This document shows positions 28,405 to 38,296 of a stretch of 39,232 nucleotides of DNA, piece after piece. This DNA is from Dehalococcoidia bacterium (lineage in GTDB: Bacteria; Chloroflexota; Dehalococcoidia; Lucifugimonadales; Lucifugimonadaceae). The notes under the pieces were generated by a model. That model made no database searches and was not told the origin of the DNA. It saw nothing but the letters and a program-made list of their open reading frames with translations. The position numbers were made by a program, and so were the translations under genes. Location: assembly GCA_014239685.1 (NCBI GenBank), contig JAAZYK010000002.1:1-39232 (forward strand), given 5' to 3'. Position 1 is the first letter of the stretch. Every line of letters begins with the position of its first letter.

Positions 28405-30699
28405 TTAGTCGCCGGCGGCGTCCAGGCTACCGTTTACGGCTTCGCGCATGGCCCAGAACACTCGTTCCGGACTCATGGGTAATTGCGTCATTCTTGTTCC
28501 GACCGCGTCGTGTATGGCGTTGGCGATCGCTCCGGCCGGGGGAACAATCGGTGGCTCACCTACTCCGCGAACGCCGTACGGGCCTTCGTCCGCCGGTGTC
28601 TCAAGAATTACACAATCAATCCGCGGCAGGTCAAGTGCCGTCGGCATTCGGTAGTCGAGCAGGCTGGCGTTCTGGAGCACGCCGGTATCGTCGTACACAT
28701 ACTCTTCGTTCAGCGCCCAGCCGATCCCCTGCACAGCCCCGCCCTGGATCTGTCCCTCCACCGCGTCCGGGTTGACCGCTTTCCCGACGTCCTGAAACGC
28801 AGTGAAACGCGTCAATGTCGGCTTGCCGGTGTCCGGATCTACATCCACGTCTGCGATGTTCAGGGCGTAGCCGTTTGCCGCCCGCATGTTGGGGTCGTTT
28901 GAAGCTGATGCCACGATGTCGTTAGAGCCCGAAGCAGCTTCTTTGGCCGCATCACGGAAGGACATCGAGTTGTCCGGCACGTCACGAGCGGAAAATTCGC
29001 CGTCTGAGAATTCAACGAACTCATGGGTAACACCGAGTTTTGATGCGATGCGCTCTTTGATCTGGGCCACGATATTCTGAGATGCATCGTATATGGCAGA
29101 GGCCATGGATCGCGTGACGCGGCTTCCTCCGGCGGTTCCGGAGTACGGAATGCTGCTGGTGTCGCCGGTGGTTATTTTGACCTCAGACGGATCCAGCCCC
29201 AGTGTCTCCGCCGCAAGCTGTACGAAACCGGTACGGGTGGACGAAAGGTCCATCGTTCCCACGATCAGGGAGACTGTGCCGTCCTGATTGACGATCATCC
29301 GGCAACTCGAAACGCCGATGCCGTTTGGCCACCACCCGATTCCGACGCCCCGCCCGGAATTTTTGCCCTTGAGTGGCGCTGTGTAGTGCGGATGGGCCTT
29401 GGCCGCCAACAGCATCTCCTCGATACCTATGGCCGTGAACTCCATGTCGTTCATATTCTGGTCGCCGGTTTTGCTGATATTGGCGAGTCGGAAATCGATC
29501 GGATCCAACCCGAGCTTATGCGCCATCTCATCGACCGCGGATTCGGCGGCGTAGGACGCAACCGTTGCGCCCGGCGCACGGTACGCGGCGACCCGTGGCG
29601 TGTTTGTGACTACATCGTAGCCGTCGATGCGGGCCGCTTCCGGTTGGTAAGGGGCGAATGAACAGAGACATCCGATCGCCACAGGCGCACCCGGAAAAGC
29701 TCCCGCTCCGTAAACGAATCGGGCCTGTACGGCCTTCATCTTGCCGTCGTTCGTTGCACCAATTTTTATGGTGACCGTTGCGGCTGCGCCGGGGCCTGTG
29801 GCCGTAAGTACCTCGGTCCTGCTCAGGACGATCTGGACCGGTTTTCCGGAACCTTTCGATAGCAAGATGCAAAGCGGCGAGATGCGGGTCTGTGCTTTCG
29901 CTCCAAACGCGCCGCCAACCTCGGTTCCTCTGACGAGGATGTTGCCCGGCTCCAACTCGAGGATGTTGGACAGCTGGGTACGGTGGTCGAAGATGCCTTG
30001 GGTGTTCGCCCAGACCTCTATCGTGCCGTCGCTGTGGTACCAGGCGGTCTCTGCCTCGGGCTCGATGTAGCCCTGGTGGACGATAGATGTCTTGTAGGTT
30101 TGCTCCACTATGTGGTCTGAGGCGGCGAATCCTGCCTCAACGTCGCCTCTTCCCAGTTCCACGTGGAGGGCGACGTTGCTTGGGGCGTCCGCTTCTCCGC
30201 CGATCGACTTGGTGAGCATGTCGTTGTGCAATAAAGGTGCGCTAGGCGCCATCGCTTCTACCGGATCTTGGACTGAAGCTAGAACTTCATATTCGACCTT
30301 AATCAGGTTGGTGGCCTCTTCGGCAATGTCGGCCGTTCGTGCGGCGACCGCCGCCACCGGGTGACCCTGGAACAGTACCTTGCCTCGGGCGATCACCAGT
30401 TCGGACAGGTAACGAAGTGAGATGTCCACCTCGCCAGTGCCAGCAGAACCGCCGGCCTCGATCGTAGGGAAGTCGGCCCCCGTGACCACGGCTTCAACAC
30501 CAGGGAGGGCCTCTGCAGCCGAGATGTCTATAAATTTGATGTTGGCGTGCGCGTGAGGACTGCGAAGAATCTTCGCTTGCAACAGTCCAGGAAGGTCAAT
30601 ATCCGCTCCGAACTCGGCGCTACCGGTGACCTTGGGAAGGGCGTCGACCTTTGCCAGTCTCTCGCCTGATAGGTTGATCTGTTCTGCGGTCCCGACCAT
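28405..30699 (-). CDS. Xanthine dehydrogenase/aldehyde oxidase-family molybdopterin-binding large subunit
   Basis: EVGGAFGAKAQTR, PRVAAYRAPGATVASYAAESAVDEMA, GGAVQGIGWALNEEYVYD, GVRGVGEPPIVPPAGAIANAI (active-site Glu motif). Confidence 0.93.
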   Translation of the reverse strand: MVGTAEQINLSGERLAKVDALPKVTGSAEFGADIDLPGLLQAKILRSPHAHANIKFIDISAAEALPGVEAVVTGADFPTIEAGGSAGTGEVDISLRYLSELVIARGKVLFQGHPVAAVAARTADIAEEATNLIKVEYEVLASVQDPVEAMAPSAPLLHNDMLTKSIGGEADAPSNVALHVELGRGDVEAGFAASDHIVEQTYKTSIVHQGYIEPEAETAWYHSDGTIEVWANTQGIFDHRTQLSNILELEPGNILVRGTEVGGAFGAKAQTRISPLCILLSKGSGKPVQIVLSRTEVLTATGPGAAATVTIKIGATNDGKMKAVQARFVYGAGAFPGAPVAIGCLCSFAPYQPEAARIDGYDVVTNTPRVAAYRAPGATVASYAAESAVDEMAHKLGLDPIDFRLANISKTGDQNMNDMEFTAIGIEEMLLAAKAHPHYTAPLKGKNSGRGVGIGWWPNGIGVSSCRMIVNQDGTVSLIVGTMDLSSTRTGFVQLAAETLGLDPSEVKITTGDTSSIPYSGTAGGSRVTRSMASAIYDASQNIVAQIKERIASKLGVTHEFVEFSDGEFSARDVPDNSMSFRDAAKEAASGSNDIVASASNDPNMRAANGYALNIADVDVDPDTGKPTLTRFTAFQDVGKAVNPDAVEGQIQGGAVQGIGWALNEEYVYDDTGVLQNASLLDYRMPTALDLPRIDCVILETPADEGPYGVRGVGEPPIVPPAGAIANAIHDAVGTRMTQLPMSPERVFWAMREAVNGSLDAAGD

Positions 30700-31052
30700 G
30701 TATCGACCTCGAAGTGTGTATTTTGCGTGTGCTTTTCTTGCCTGACGCTCCGACTACGCCAGCCAGTTGATGTGCGATGGTAGCAGAGGGCTTGTATGTG
30801 ATGTCTGAAGATTGAATAAACACAAGCGTTTGATACCAACTAGGGACTGTCATCCAGAGTTGCGCTGCATAGTAGCTGTCGGTATTGAGGGGCATGACGA
30901 TTATCTACGCACTCGCGTTATGGCGCGAAAGGCGACACGATTCGTCAAAATGAGAATTACAGGTCAGCTCGATTGCTATTCTGTGATTCTGGATGAGACC
31001 GGGCCGATCAATGCACTCGACAGACAGTACCGGTGCTGTGAGCGGTTTTCAC

Positions 31053-32129
31053 TTACAGCGTTTCCAACTTCTTGCTGGCTATCGCTGCCGTCTCCAGTCC
31101 GGGCGGTGTGCCTGCCGAGCGTCCTAGGTTGATTGCCTCTTGGAGTGAGTCTCTGGCTGCGGGGGTGATTCCGGCTGCAACTTCGAGTTCAGATCGGCTA
31201 ATGGCGGCTTGTGCGGCTAGGACAATGCCATTGGCGGTCCGGGATCGTTTGCCAAACTCTATGGCCTCGTCTAGCGAGGCAGCGGCTTCTGTGGGGCGAT
31301 CTTTATCGAGTAGAAGAACGCCTAGGTTGTATGAACAGACGGCGGCGATGATTAGAGAGTCTGGAGATCCGGATTCCTTGCCAAGCGTAACGGCGTCTCT
31401 ATAGGCAGCTTCCAGTTTGGGATCGGACAGATTCGCCAGACTCGTCGCAAGTCCATATGCCGCAACAGCGGCGCGCTCAAGTGCTCGTGGTGAACCGGAA
31501 GCCGTGCCGAATGCCATGGCTTCACGCCATGCGTCTGCTGCCTCTGCTGGGCGATCGGATTGCACTAAGTGAACGCCGAGGGCCTGCGCTGCCCGCGCCG
31601 CCGTTTCCAGCCCCCTATCTCCAGCGGCGCGCCCGAAATCCACGGCGTTTCTCCAAGCGGCTTCTGCCTGTTCAGGGACGCGGACCTCCAGCAACAATGC
31701 CGCAAGGTTATGAGATGCGCGGGCCGCCCAGACGGAGCCTCTTTCGGTTTTGGAAGATCTACCCAATTCGATGGATTGTCGCCACGATTTGTCCGATTCA
31801 GCGTTTCGTCCACTATCCGCATGGAGAACGCCGAGGTTGTGTGCTGCCCTGGCTGCCCATGCCATTCCATCGCCGGGCCCCGACTTTTCTCCCAGTGCTA
31901 TGGCGTCACGACAGGCCGATGCGGCTTCACCAAATCGACCCGTATAGCGAAGTACCACCCCCAAGCCGGACGCCGCCGCCGCGGCCCATGCGAGCGCTTC
32001 TGGATCTTCAACTATGCGGCCCAGTTCGACCGCTTGGCGAAAAGCTTTTTCCGCCCCTGAGTCACTGCCACGGTGTCGGAGGGCTTCCGCGCGCTCGTAC
32101 TCTTTGCGAACGGCTTCGGCATCGGTCAT
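31053..32129 (-). CDS. Tetratricopeptide-repeat protein
   Basis: About seven tandem repeats of ~42-43 aa (e.g. AWAARAAHNLGVLHADSGRNAESDKSWRQSIELGRSSKTERG) with TPR-like helix-pair pattern. Confidence 0.83.
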   Translation of the reverse strand: MTDAEAVRKEYERAEALRHRGSDSGAEKAFRQAVELGRIVEDPEALAWAAAAASGLGVVLRYTGRFGEAASACRDAIALGEKSGPGDGMAWAARAAHNLGVLHADSGRNAESDKSWRQSIELGRSSKTERGSVWAARASHNLAALLLEVRVPEQAEAAWRNAVDFGRAAGDRGLETAARAAQALGVHLVQSDRPAEAADAWREAMAFGTASGSPRALERAAVAAYGLATSLANLSDPKLEAAYRDAVTLGKESGSPDSLIIAAVCSYNLGVLLLDKDRPTEAAASLDEAIEFGKRSRTANGIVLAAQAAISRSELEVAAGITPAARDSLQEAINLGRSAGTPPGLETAAIASKKLETL

Positions 32130-32396
32130 CTAGTTGGCACCTGATTGAGGTGTACGTGAGGCGCGTTCATTAAGTCCAGATCCATCCCGTCATGAAGTTC
32201 CACCGGTAAGCAATCACTTCAGTGGCCACGTAATTATAAAGACGATGTTTTGCTGACAAAAGTTCCCGCCAGACGGCTCGCGCCACGTGCAAGATGGGAA
32301 AGCGGAGTTACAATCCGGCAACGCCCAAGAGAATGCGCGGCCTAAACCGCGGGCGTCATATATCGACCACTCGAAATTACGGAGACCACTGAACGT

Positions 32397-33389
32397 ATGA
32401 AGTACCGACGTCTAGGCAGTTCCGGGCTGCTCGTGTCCACCATCGGCCTCGGGACCAACAACTTTGGCGAGATGCTCGGCCGGATGGACTACGAGTCCGC
32501 CAAGTCGGCGTTGGACGCCTGCCGCGACAATGGCATCAATTTCATTGACACTGCCGATTCGTACTCGGGTGGTATATCTGAAGATTTCATCGGGAGGGCC
32601 GTGAAGGACTATCGGCAGGAAGTCATCATCGGTACGAAGGCCGGGATGCCATGGGCGGGCAAAACAAACCGGGAAGGTTTGTCCGCGGCCCATCTGAAGT
32701 ACTCGGTGGATCAGAGTCTCATTAATCTTCAGACCGACTACATCGACCTGTACCAGATGCACATAGTCGACCCGCTCACACCCATTGAGGAGACCCTTAG
32801 AGCCCTCGACGATCTCGTTCACCAAGGCAAGGTGCGCTACATCGGCTGCTCAAACTTCATGGCATGGGAGATGGTGGAAGCCATCCACGTGTCGCGCCGT
32901 TACGGCTGGCCGGAGTTTGTCAGTAACCAGCCTGAGTATTCGATGCTGAAGCGTGACGCCGAGACTGAATTGATTCACTCAAGCGCTAAGTACTCGACGG
33001 GCATCCTGCCCTACTTCCCGCTCGCCTCCGGATTCCTCACCGGTAAGTACAAGCGAGGTGCGGACCTCCCGGAGGGTACCCGTCTTGCTTCGACGCAGCG
33101 GATGGCGGATGCACAGCTCACAGAAGCCAACTTTGACGTGTTGGAGTCTTTGGAATCCTTCGCCGGGGAGCACGGCCACACAATGGTGGAGCTGGCGTTC
33201 GCGTGGTTGCTTGGCCACCCGGAAGTTTCTTCCGTGATTGCGGGAGCGACTCGTATCGAGCAGATTGAACAGAACGCTGCTGCGAGCGAGTGGGAGCTTA
33301 CGGCCGAGGAGATGACGGAGCTGGATGCGATCCTGCCTGGTACGCCCGGACCTGGAGTTGGCAACCTCCCACGAAGGCGTGGAATTTAA
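32397..33389 (+). CDS. Aldo/keto reductase
   Basis: MKYRRLGSSGLLVSTIGLGTNNFGEML, FIDTADSYSGGISEDFIGRAV, YIDLYQMHIVDPLTPIEETLRALDDLVHQGKVRYIGCSNF. Confidence 0.95.
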   Translation: MKYRRLGSSGLLVSTIGLGTNNFGEMLGRMDYESAKSALDACRDNGINFIDTADSYSGGISEDFIGRAVKDYRQEVIIGTKAGMPWAGKTNREGLSAAHLKYSVDQSLINLQTDYIDLYQMHIVDPLTPIEETLRALDDLVHQGKVRYIGCSNFMAWEMVEAIHVSRRYGWPEFVSNQPEYSMLKRDAETELIHSSAKYSTGILPYFPLASGFLTGKYKRGADLPEGTRLASTQRMADAQLTEANFDVLESLESFAGEHGHTMVELAFAWLLGHPEVSSVIAGATRIEQIEQNAAASEWELTAEEMTELDAILPGTPGPGVGNLPRRRGI

Positions 33390-33439
33390 CCTCGCAGATC
33401 AGATGGCTTAGTCGCTCTTTAGCAAATTAGGAGTAACAG

Positions 33440-34936
33440 GTGCCTGAAGGTCGACACATTCTTGCGATCGATCAGGGTACGACCAGCACGCGTGCCATCG
33501 TATTTAACGACGAGGCACGCCCGGTAGGTTCTGCCCAGGTTGAACTTGAGCAGCACTTCCCGCAACCGGGCTGGGTGGAGCATGACGCGTCGAAGATATA
33601 CAGGGACGCAGTAAGCGTTGCGCGGCGCGCGGTTGAAAAATCAGGCCTTGGTTTGAACGAGATAGCGGCGATCGGTATCACCAACCAGCGCGAAACGATC
33701 GTGGTGTGGGATCGATATACCGGCGAACCTGTATCGAACGCGATCGTATGGCAATGTCGACGTACGGCCGATGACTGCGCTGAACTTGTTCATGCCGGGC
33801 ACGCGGCCGACATACGTGGTCGCACGGGCCTCGTTGTGGATCCGTACTTCTCTGCCACAAAACTTCGATGGCTGCTCGATCGAATCCCGAATGGTCAGCG
33901 TAGGGCGGAGGATGGAAAGCTTTGTTTCGGGACGGTCGATTCCTGGTTGATGTATCGGCTCAGCGGCAGGCAGAGCCACGTCACGGACGTTAGCAACGCA
34001 TCCCGCACAATGCTACTGAATATCCATGACCTCGATTGGGATCCGGCCATGTTGGCATTGTTCAACGTGCCGAGGGCGATTCTCCCGGAGGTGCGGCCCT
34101 CTGCCGGAGATTTCGCGATCACTGATGGCTCTGAGTTTGGTGGGGAGATCCCGGTTACAGGTGTTGCCGGGGATCAGCATGCGGCGCTTTTCGGGCAGGC
34201 TTGCTTCAAGAGCGGGATGACAAAGTGTACGTATGGGACGGGCGCTTTTGTACTGACGAATGCCGGGGGTAGGGTGCCATCTCCGGAATCTGGAATACTG
34301 GCAACGGTTGGCTGGCAGGTTGGCTCCAAACGGACGTATGCAAGTGAGGGTGGCGTTTTCGTTACGGGAGCGGCCGTGCAGTGGTTACGGGACGGGCTAG
34401 GGATAATCGGTTCGGCATCTGACACGGACGACATGGCAGAGATGCTGGGCGATAACGACGGCGTGTATATGGTCCCTGCATTTGTCGGCTTAGGTGCGCC
34501 CAGATGGGATCCGGGTGCGCGGGGAACGATAACTGGGTTGACCCGAGGTTCGTCCGCTGAGCACTTGGCGCGTGCGGCGCTGGAGTCGACGGCCTATCAA
34601 GTGAGGGACGTAATACACGCGATGTCTCCGTCTGGCCGGACTTCTTCTACTCCGATCCGCGCGGATGGCGGACAGACGGCGAGTCGATTTTTGATGCAAT
34701 TCCAGGCAGACATCCTGGATAGGCCAGTAGAGGTATCCGAGATCGCTGAAACCACGGCTATCGGGGCGGCGTTCCTGGCGGGACGTGGAATCGGACTATG
34801 GCGCAGCGACGGTGAGCTCACGCGCCTGCTACGAACTGGAGCGCGTTACGATCCGGCCATGGCGGAGGGGCAGCGGGCGCGCCTTATAGCGGGCTGGTAT
34901 GACGCTTTGGAGCGCACGGCCAGCGTCATCGGGTAA
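33440..34936 (+). CDS. glpK: Glycerol kinase
   Basis: ILAIDQGTTSTRAIVFNDE, QHFPQPGWVEHDASKIY, AIGITNQRETIVVWDRYTGEPVSNAIVWQCRRT, GTGAFVLTNAG. Confidence 0.97.
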   Translation: MPEGRHILAIDQGTTSTRAIVFNDEARPVGSAQVELEQHFPQPGWVEHDASKIYRDAVSVARRAVEKSGLGLNEIAAIGITNQRETIVVWDRYTGEPVSNAIVWQCRRTADDCAELVHAGHAADIRGRTGLVVDPYFSATKLRWLLDRIPNGQRRAEDGKLCFGTVDSWLMYRLSGRQSHVTDVSNASRTMLLNIHDLDWDPAMLALFNVPRAILPEVRPSAGDFAITDGSEFGGEIPVTGVAGDQHAALFGQACFKSGMTKCTYGTGAFVLTNAGGRVPSPESGILATVGWQVGSKRTYASEGGVFVTGAAVQWLRDGLGIIGSASDTDDMAEMLGDNDGVYMVPAFVGLGAPRWDPGARGTITGLTRGSSAEHLARAALESTAYQVRDVIHAMSPSGRTSSTPIRADGGQTASRFLMQFQADILDRPVEVSEIAETTAIGAAFLAGRGIGLWRSDGELTRLLRTGARYDPAMAEGQRARLIAGWYDALERTASVIG

Positions 34937-35313
34937 CGACTCTTAACAGACAGCACGGTGTCAGGAACGGATCAGGCGACCGCAATGTACTCGACGGATT
35001 TTTCTTTGACATCGATTCCAGCAGTGAACTGTTCAGGTACCAGGGGACATACGCTTGAATTCAAGGCTGATACCGGGGCAGTGGTAGAAGATGTCAATGC
35101 ACTGATTAAAACCTACTCGCGGGGTTAACCCCAGGTTACCGCTTTAGGTTGTTCGTCCACTTCCGCATCTGGCACTGTCACTGGGGCGGCGGTCTGAAGA
35201 GCCGCATATGTTTCCAGGCCGAATCGTTGTGTAGCATTGCCTTGTTTTTTAACGTAGACGCCTGGGGACAGTCACCCACGGGCCGAACTGAATCCACAGA
35301 TTGAAACAGGAAT

Positions 35314-36663
35314 ATGAAACTAGGATTGAATTTCTCCGGTGTTGTTCATCCAGATAAGGGAGAGCATCAGTCGGTCGTATACCAGGGATGCGACACGATG
35401 GTCTCTACGGGCGCCTCTTCGAGTGGTGGCGGAACCCTGTTTGCAAAGAATAGTGATCGCCCGTCGGACGAAGCGCAGCCTCTTGAGTTACACGCGGCAG
35501 AAGGTTCCGTTGTATCTGGAACGCAGTTTGTGGAGATCGATGGTCCAGCTGCGGCATTTCGGCATATTGGCTCCCGTCCGGACTGGTGCTGGGGGTATGA
35601 ACACGGGTTCAACGAACATCAGGTGGTGATCGGCAACGAGGCGCTTCCCACTCTTCTCCCGGAGACGGATGAGCAGAAGTTGGTCGGTATGGAGATAGTG
35701 CGGCTAGCGCTCGAGCGTGGATCGACTGCGCATGAGGCCGTGAACGTGATCACGGGCCTCGTTGAAAAGCATGGCCAGGGCAAATTTTCAAATGACGCCG
35801 GGGTACGGACCTACGACAACATCTACATGGTGGTTGACCCCGGCGAGGCATATGTCGTTGAAGCTATTGGCCATGATTGGGCAGTCTGGCAGGTGTCCGG
35901 TGTACACAGCATCAGCAACGTCAGCCGAATGAGTGGCGATGCAAGAATATCGAAAAGCGCACAGACTACGGCGATACACCACCGTTTGTTTGACCCGGGT
36001 AGCGGGGCAGATTTCTCATGGTCGGCTGCCTACTCCGCGGTCGATAACGCAAAGTCCGGAGCACGTAGACAGTCCCGTTCATCCTCAATCCTTGGGCATC
36101 ATGATGGAGGGATAGATTTCGGCAAACTGATGCTCACGTTGTCTGATCACGGTGCCCCGGAATCAGACCCGGCTAAATTCGAGTCGATTCCCGGCGACCT
36201 CCGTGGGATCTGCACGCATCCGCAGCACGAGGGTGGTGTGACGGCTGCAAGCCTTGTAGCGGATCTGTGTGCTGACGAGTCACGTCTCCCGGTCTACTGG
36301 TGTGCAATGTATTCGCCGTGCATGGCATTGTTCTTCCCGGTGTTCATAGAGGGAGAGTTACCTGATGCGTTGTCGATCGGTGGGAGCGCCCACTCAAAAG
36401 AGAGCCCATGGTGGATGTTTCACGCACTTGGGCAGGTTGGTTTTGCCGCTGGGCCAGACCGAATGAAGGAGATTCACGAGGGTTGGTGGGATCTTCAAAA
36501 GGGCATGTTCGGATCGGCTTACGTAATGGCAGCGCAGGGGCGAGAGATGATCGACGCCGGCGACAAGGACGGAGCAAACGAGATGCTTACCAGGTACATG
36601 GCGGATAACACCGACAACATGCTCCGAGTGGGACGTGAAATGCTCAGTTCCGCGGCTGTTTGA
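35314..36663 (+). CDS. Peptidase C69/secernin-like Ntn hydrolase
   Basis: GCDTMVSTGASSSGGGTLFAKNSDRPSDEAQPLELHAA resembles the C69/secernin N-terminus with a Cys nucleophile (Cys26); DAGVRTYDNIYMVVDPGEAYVVEAIG. Confidence 0.83.
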   Translation: MKLGLNFSGVVHPDKGEHQSVVYQGCDTMVSTGASSSGGGTLFAKNSDRPSDEAQPLELHAAEGSVVSGTQFVEIDGPAAAFRHIGSRPDWCWGYEHGFNEHQVVIGNEALPTLLPETDEQKLVGMEIVRLALERGSTAHEAVNVITGLVEKHGQGKFSNDAGVRTYDNIYMVVDPGEAYVVEAIGHDWAVWQVSGVHSISNVSRMSGDARISKSAQTTAIHHRLFDPGSGADFSWSAAYSAVDNAKSGARRQSRSSSILGHHDGGIDFGKLMLTLSDHGAPESDPAKFESIPGDLRGICTHPQHEGGVTAASLVADLCADESRLPVYWCAMYSPCMALFFPVFIEGELPDALSIGGSAHSKESPWWMFHALGQVGFAAGPDRMKEIHEGWWDLQKGMFGSAYVMAAQGREMIDAGDKDGANEMLTRYMADNTDNMLRVGREMLSSAAV

Positions 36664-37475
36664 CCGCGTTGACTGAGTTCAATCGCAGGGACGCCTTACT
36701 GGCGGCGATCACGGCATGTGGCGCCGCAGCCGAGGTCCTATTGGCGCGTTTTCGTGATGCAGGTGACACCACGCTTGAGCGTTGCTTTAAATCGGACGGG
36801 GGCATCGTAACAAACGCCGATATTGCAGCAGATGAGGCGATTGCGGAGGCGCTCGGGACATACGATGTGACGGGCCGAATCGAGTCCGAAGAGAGTACGG
36901 CGGGCTCCGAAAACTCGGAACTACGGTGGGTGGTCGATCCACTGTGTGGCACTGCACCGTACGCCGCCGGGTTGGGCCACTGGGGTGTGAATGTGGCGTT
37001 GATGGATAGATCCGACCCTCTGTTGGGGGCGATTACGGTGCCCACGATGCGCGAGACGCTGACCTCCGTATCTGGTCGAGGTGTGTCTCGAAATGGCAAG
37101 CCGTGGTCTCCTGAGCCGCCTTTTGGAAAATTATCTGAACAGCTTGTTGACCTTGAAATCAACGGCTCTGAACTTGCGGCTCAGAAGATGCGCGATGGCA
37201 GTCTGGGCTGGGTACATGGAGTCGATCACACGACGACCTTTGCATCAATGGCGTACCCGCTTAGCCAGCTATGTCTCGGACGGCTCGCCGCGGTTGTTGC
37301 GTATGACGTCGGCACGGTGCACCTCGCCGCTGGATTGGCGATTGCGCAGGAGCTTGGGTTGAAGGTCACTGATGGCTCTGGAGATGCGTTGGACTGGAGC
37401 ACGAAAGACGCTTGGCCCGTAATGATCACAGCATGGCCCGCTGCACATGAAGGGTTACTGGAGTTAATGCGGTGA
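36660..37475 (+). CDS. Inositol monophosphatase-family-like protein with atypical metal-binding motifs
   Basis: GGIVTNADIAADEAIAEAL, ESEESTAGSENSELRWVVDPLCGTAPYAAGLGHWGVNVAL aligns to the IMPase fold pattern. 4-nt overlap (TTGA) with the upstream stop. Confidence 0.83.
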   Translation: MTALTEFNRRDALLAAITACGAAAEVLLARFRDAGDTTLERCFKSDGGIVTNADIAADEAIAEALGTYDVTGRIESEESTAGSENSELRWVVDPLCGTAPYAAGLGHWGVNVALMDRSDPLLGAITVPTMRETLTSVSGRGVSRNGKPWSPEPPFGKLSEQLVDLEINGSELAAQKMRDGSLGWVHGVDHTTTFASMAYPLSQLCLGRLAAVVAYDVGTVHLAAGLAIAQELGLKVTDGSGDALDWSTKDAWPVMITAWPAAHEGLLELMR

Positions 37476-37561
37476 CTTCCAGGCAGTCTCATGGCGCCTC
37501 ATCTTCTGGAATTTTGAGGAACAATCCAACTGATAACTCTGCTATCTGAAGGAGATAAAAC

Positions 37562-38296
37562 ATGAGCACGGATAATTCGCAGAAGCTACTTACTCTGGAT
37601 GAGGACTGGGATCGCGCCGTTGCCGTGGCTGCTCACCCGGATGACCTCGAGTATGGCGCTGCGTCTGCGATAGCGCGCTGGACAGATCAGGGTAAAGAGA
37701 TCACGTATTTGCTTCTCACACGCGGAGAGGCAGGGATCGATGGCATGCACCCACGTGATGCAGGGCCTCTACGCGAGGCGGAAGAGGTGGCTGGGGCTGC
37801 GCAAGTCGGCGTGACCGTGGTCGACTTTTTGGACTACACCGACGGCGTCATTGAGTACGGCATGGACCTTCGTCGTGACATCACTCGGGCGTTTCGGAAG
37901 TATAAGCCGGACATCGTGATCAGCGGAAATCACCGACTGTTATTCCCGAGTGGGAAGTTGAACATGGCGGACCATCGCTGGGCGGGGCTAGGGGTGCTCG
38001 ACGCGGCGCGAGATGCTGGAAATCGATGGATATTTCCTGAGCTACTGGCAGAGGGTTACGAACCCTGGGATGGTATTCGTTCGGTACTGACCGGTGGATC
38101 CGGAAGCCCGACGCACGGGGTGGATGTAACGGACTCGCTTTCGCGCGGTATCGCTTCGTTGAAGGAGCACAAGAGGTACATCGAGGGCTTGTCGTTCGAT
38201 TTCGATCCTGAGGAGTTCCTCACATGGGGCGCAGCGGCGGCGGGAGAGCGACTCGGCGTGGACTATGGTGTCATGTTTGAGGTGATCGGTATCTAG
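37562..38296 (+). CDS. PIG-L/LmbE-family deacetylase
   Basis: DRAVAVAAHPDDLEYGAASAIARWTDQGKEITYLLLTRGEAG (AHPDD motif) and NMADHRWAGLGVLDAARDAGN. Confidence 0.93.
   Translation: MSTDNSQKLLTLDEDWDRAVAVAAHPDDLEYGAASAIARWTDQGKEITYLLLTRGEAGIDGMHPRDAGPLREAEEVAGAAQVGVTVVDFLDYTDGVIEYGMDLRRDITRAFRKYKPDIVISGNHRLLFPSGKLNMADHRWAGLGVLDAARDAGNRWIFPELLAEGYEPWDGIRSVLTGGSGSPTHGVDVTDSLSRGIASLKEHKRYIEGLSFDFDPEEFLTWGAAAAGERLGVDYGVMFEVIGI

Noticed and set aside
31457-32173. 238-aa plus-strand ORF (and nested 31569..32060)
   Set aside because: Antisense to the TPR-repeat gene; low-complexity Pro/Arg-rich translation explained by repeat codon usage.
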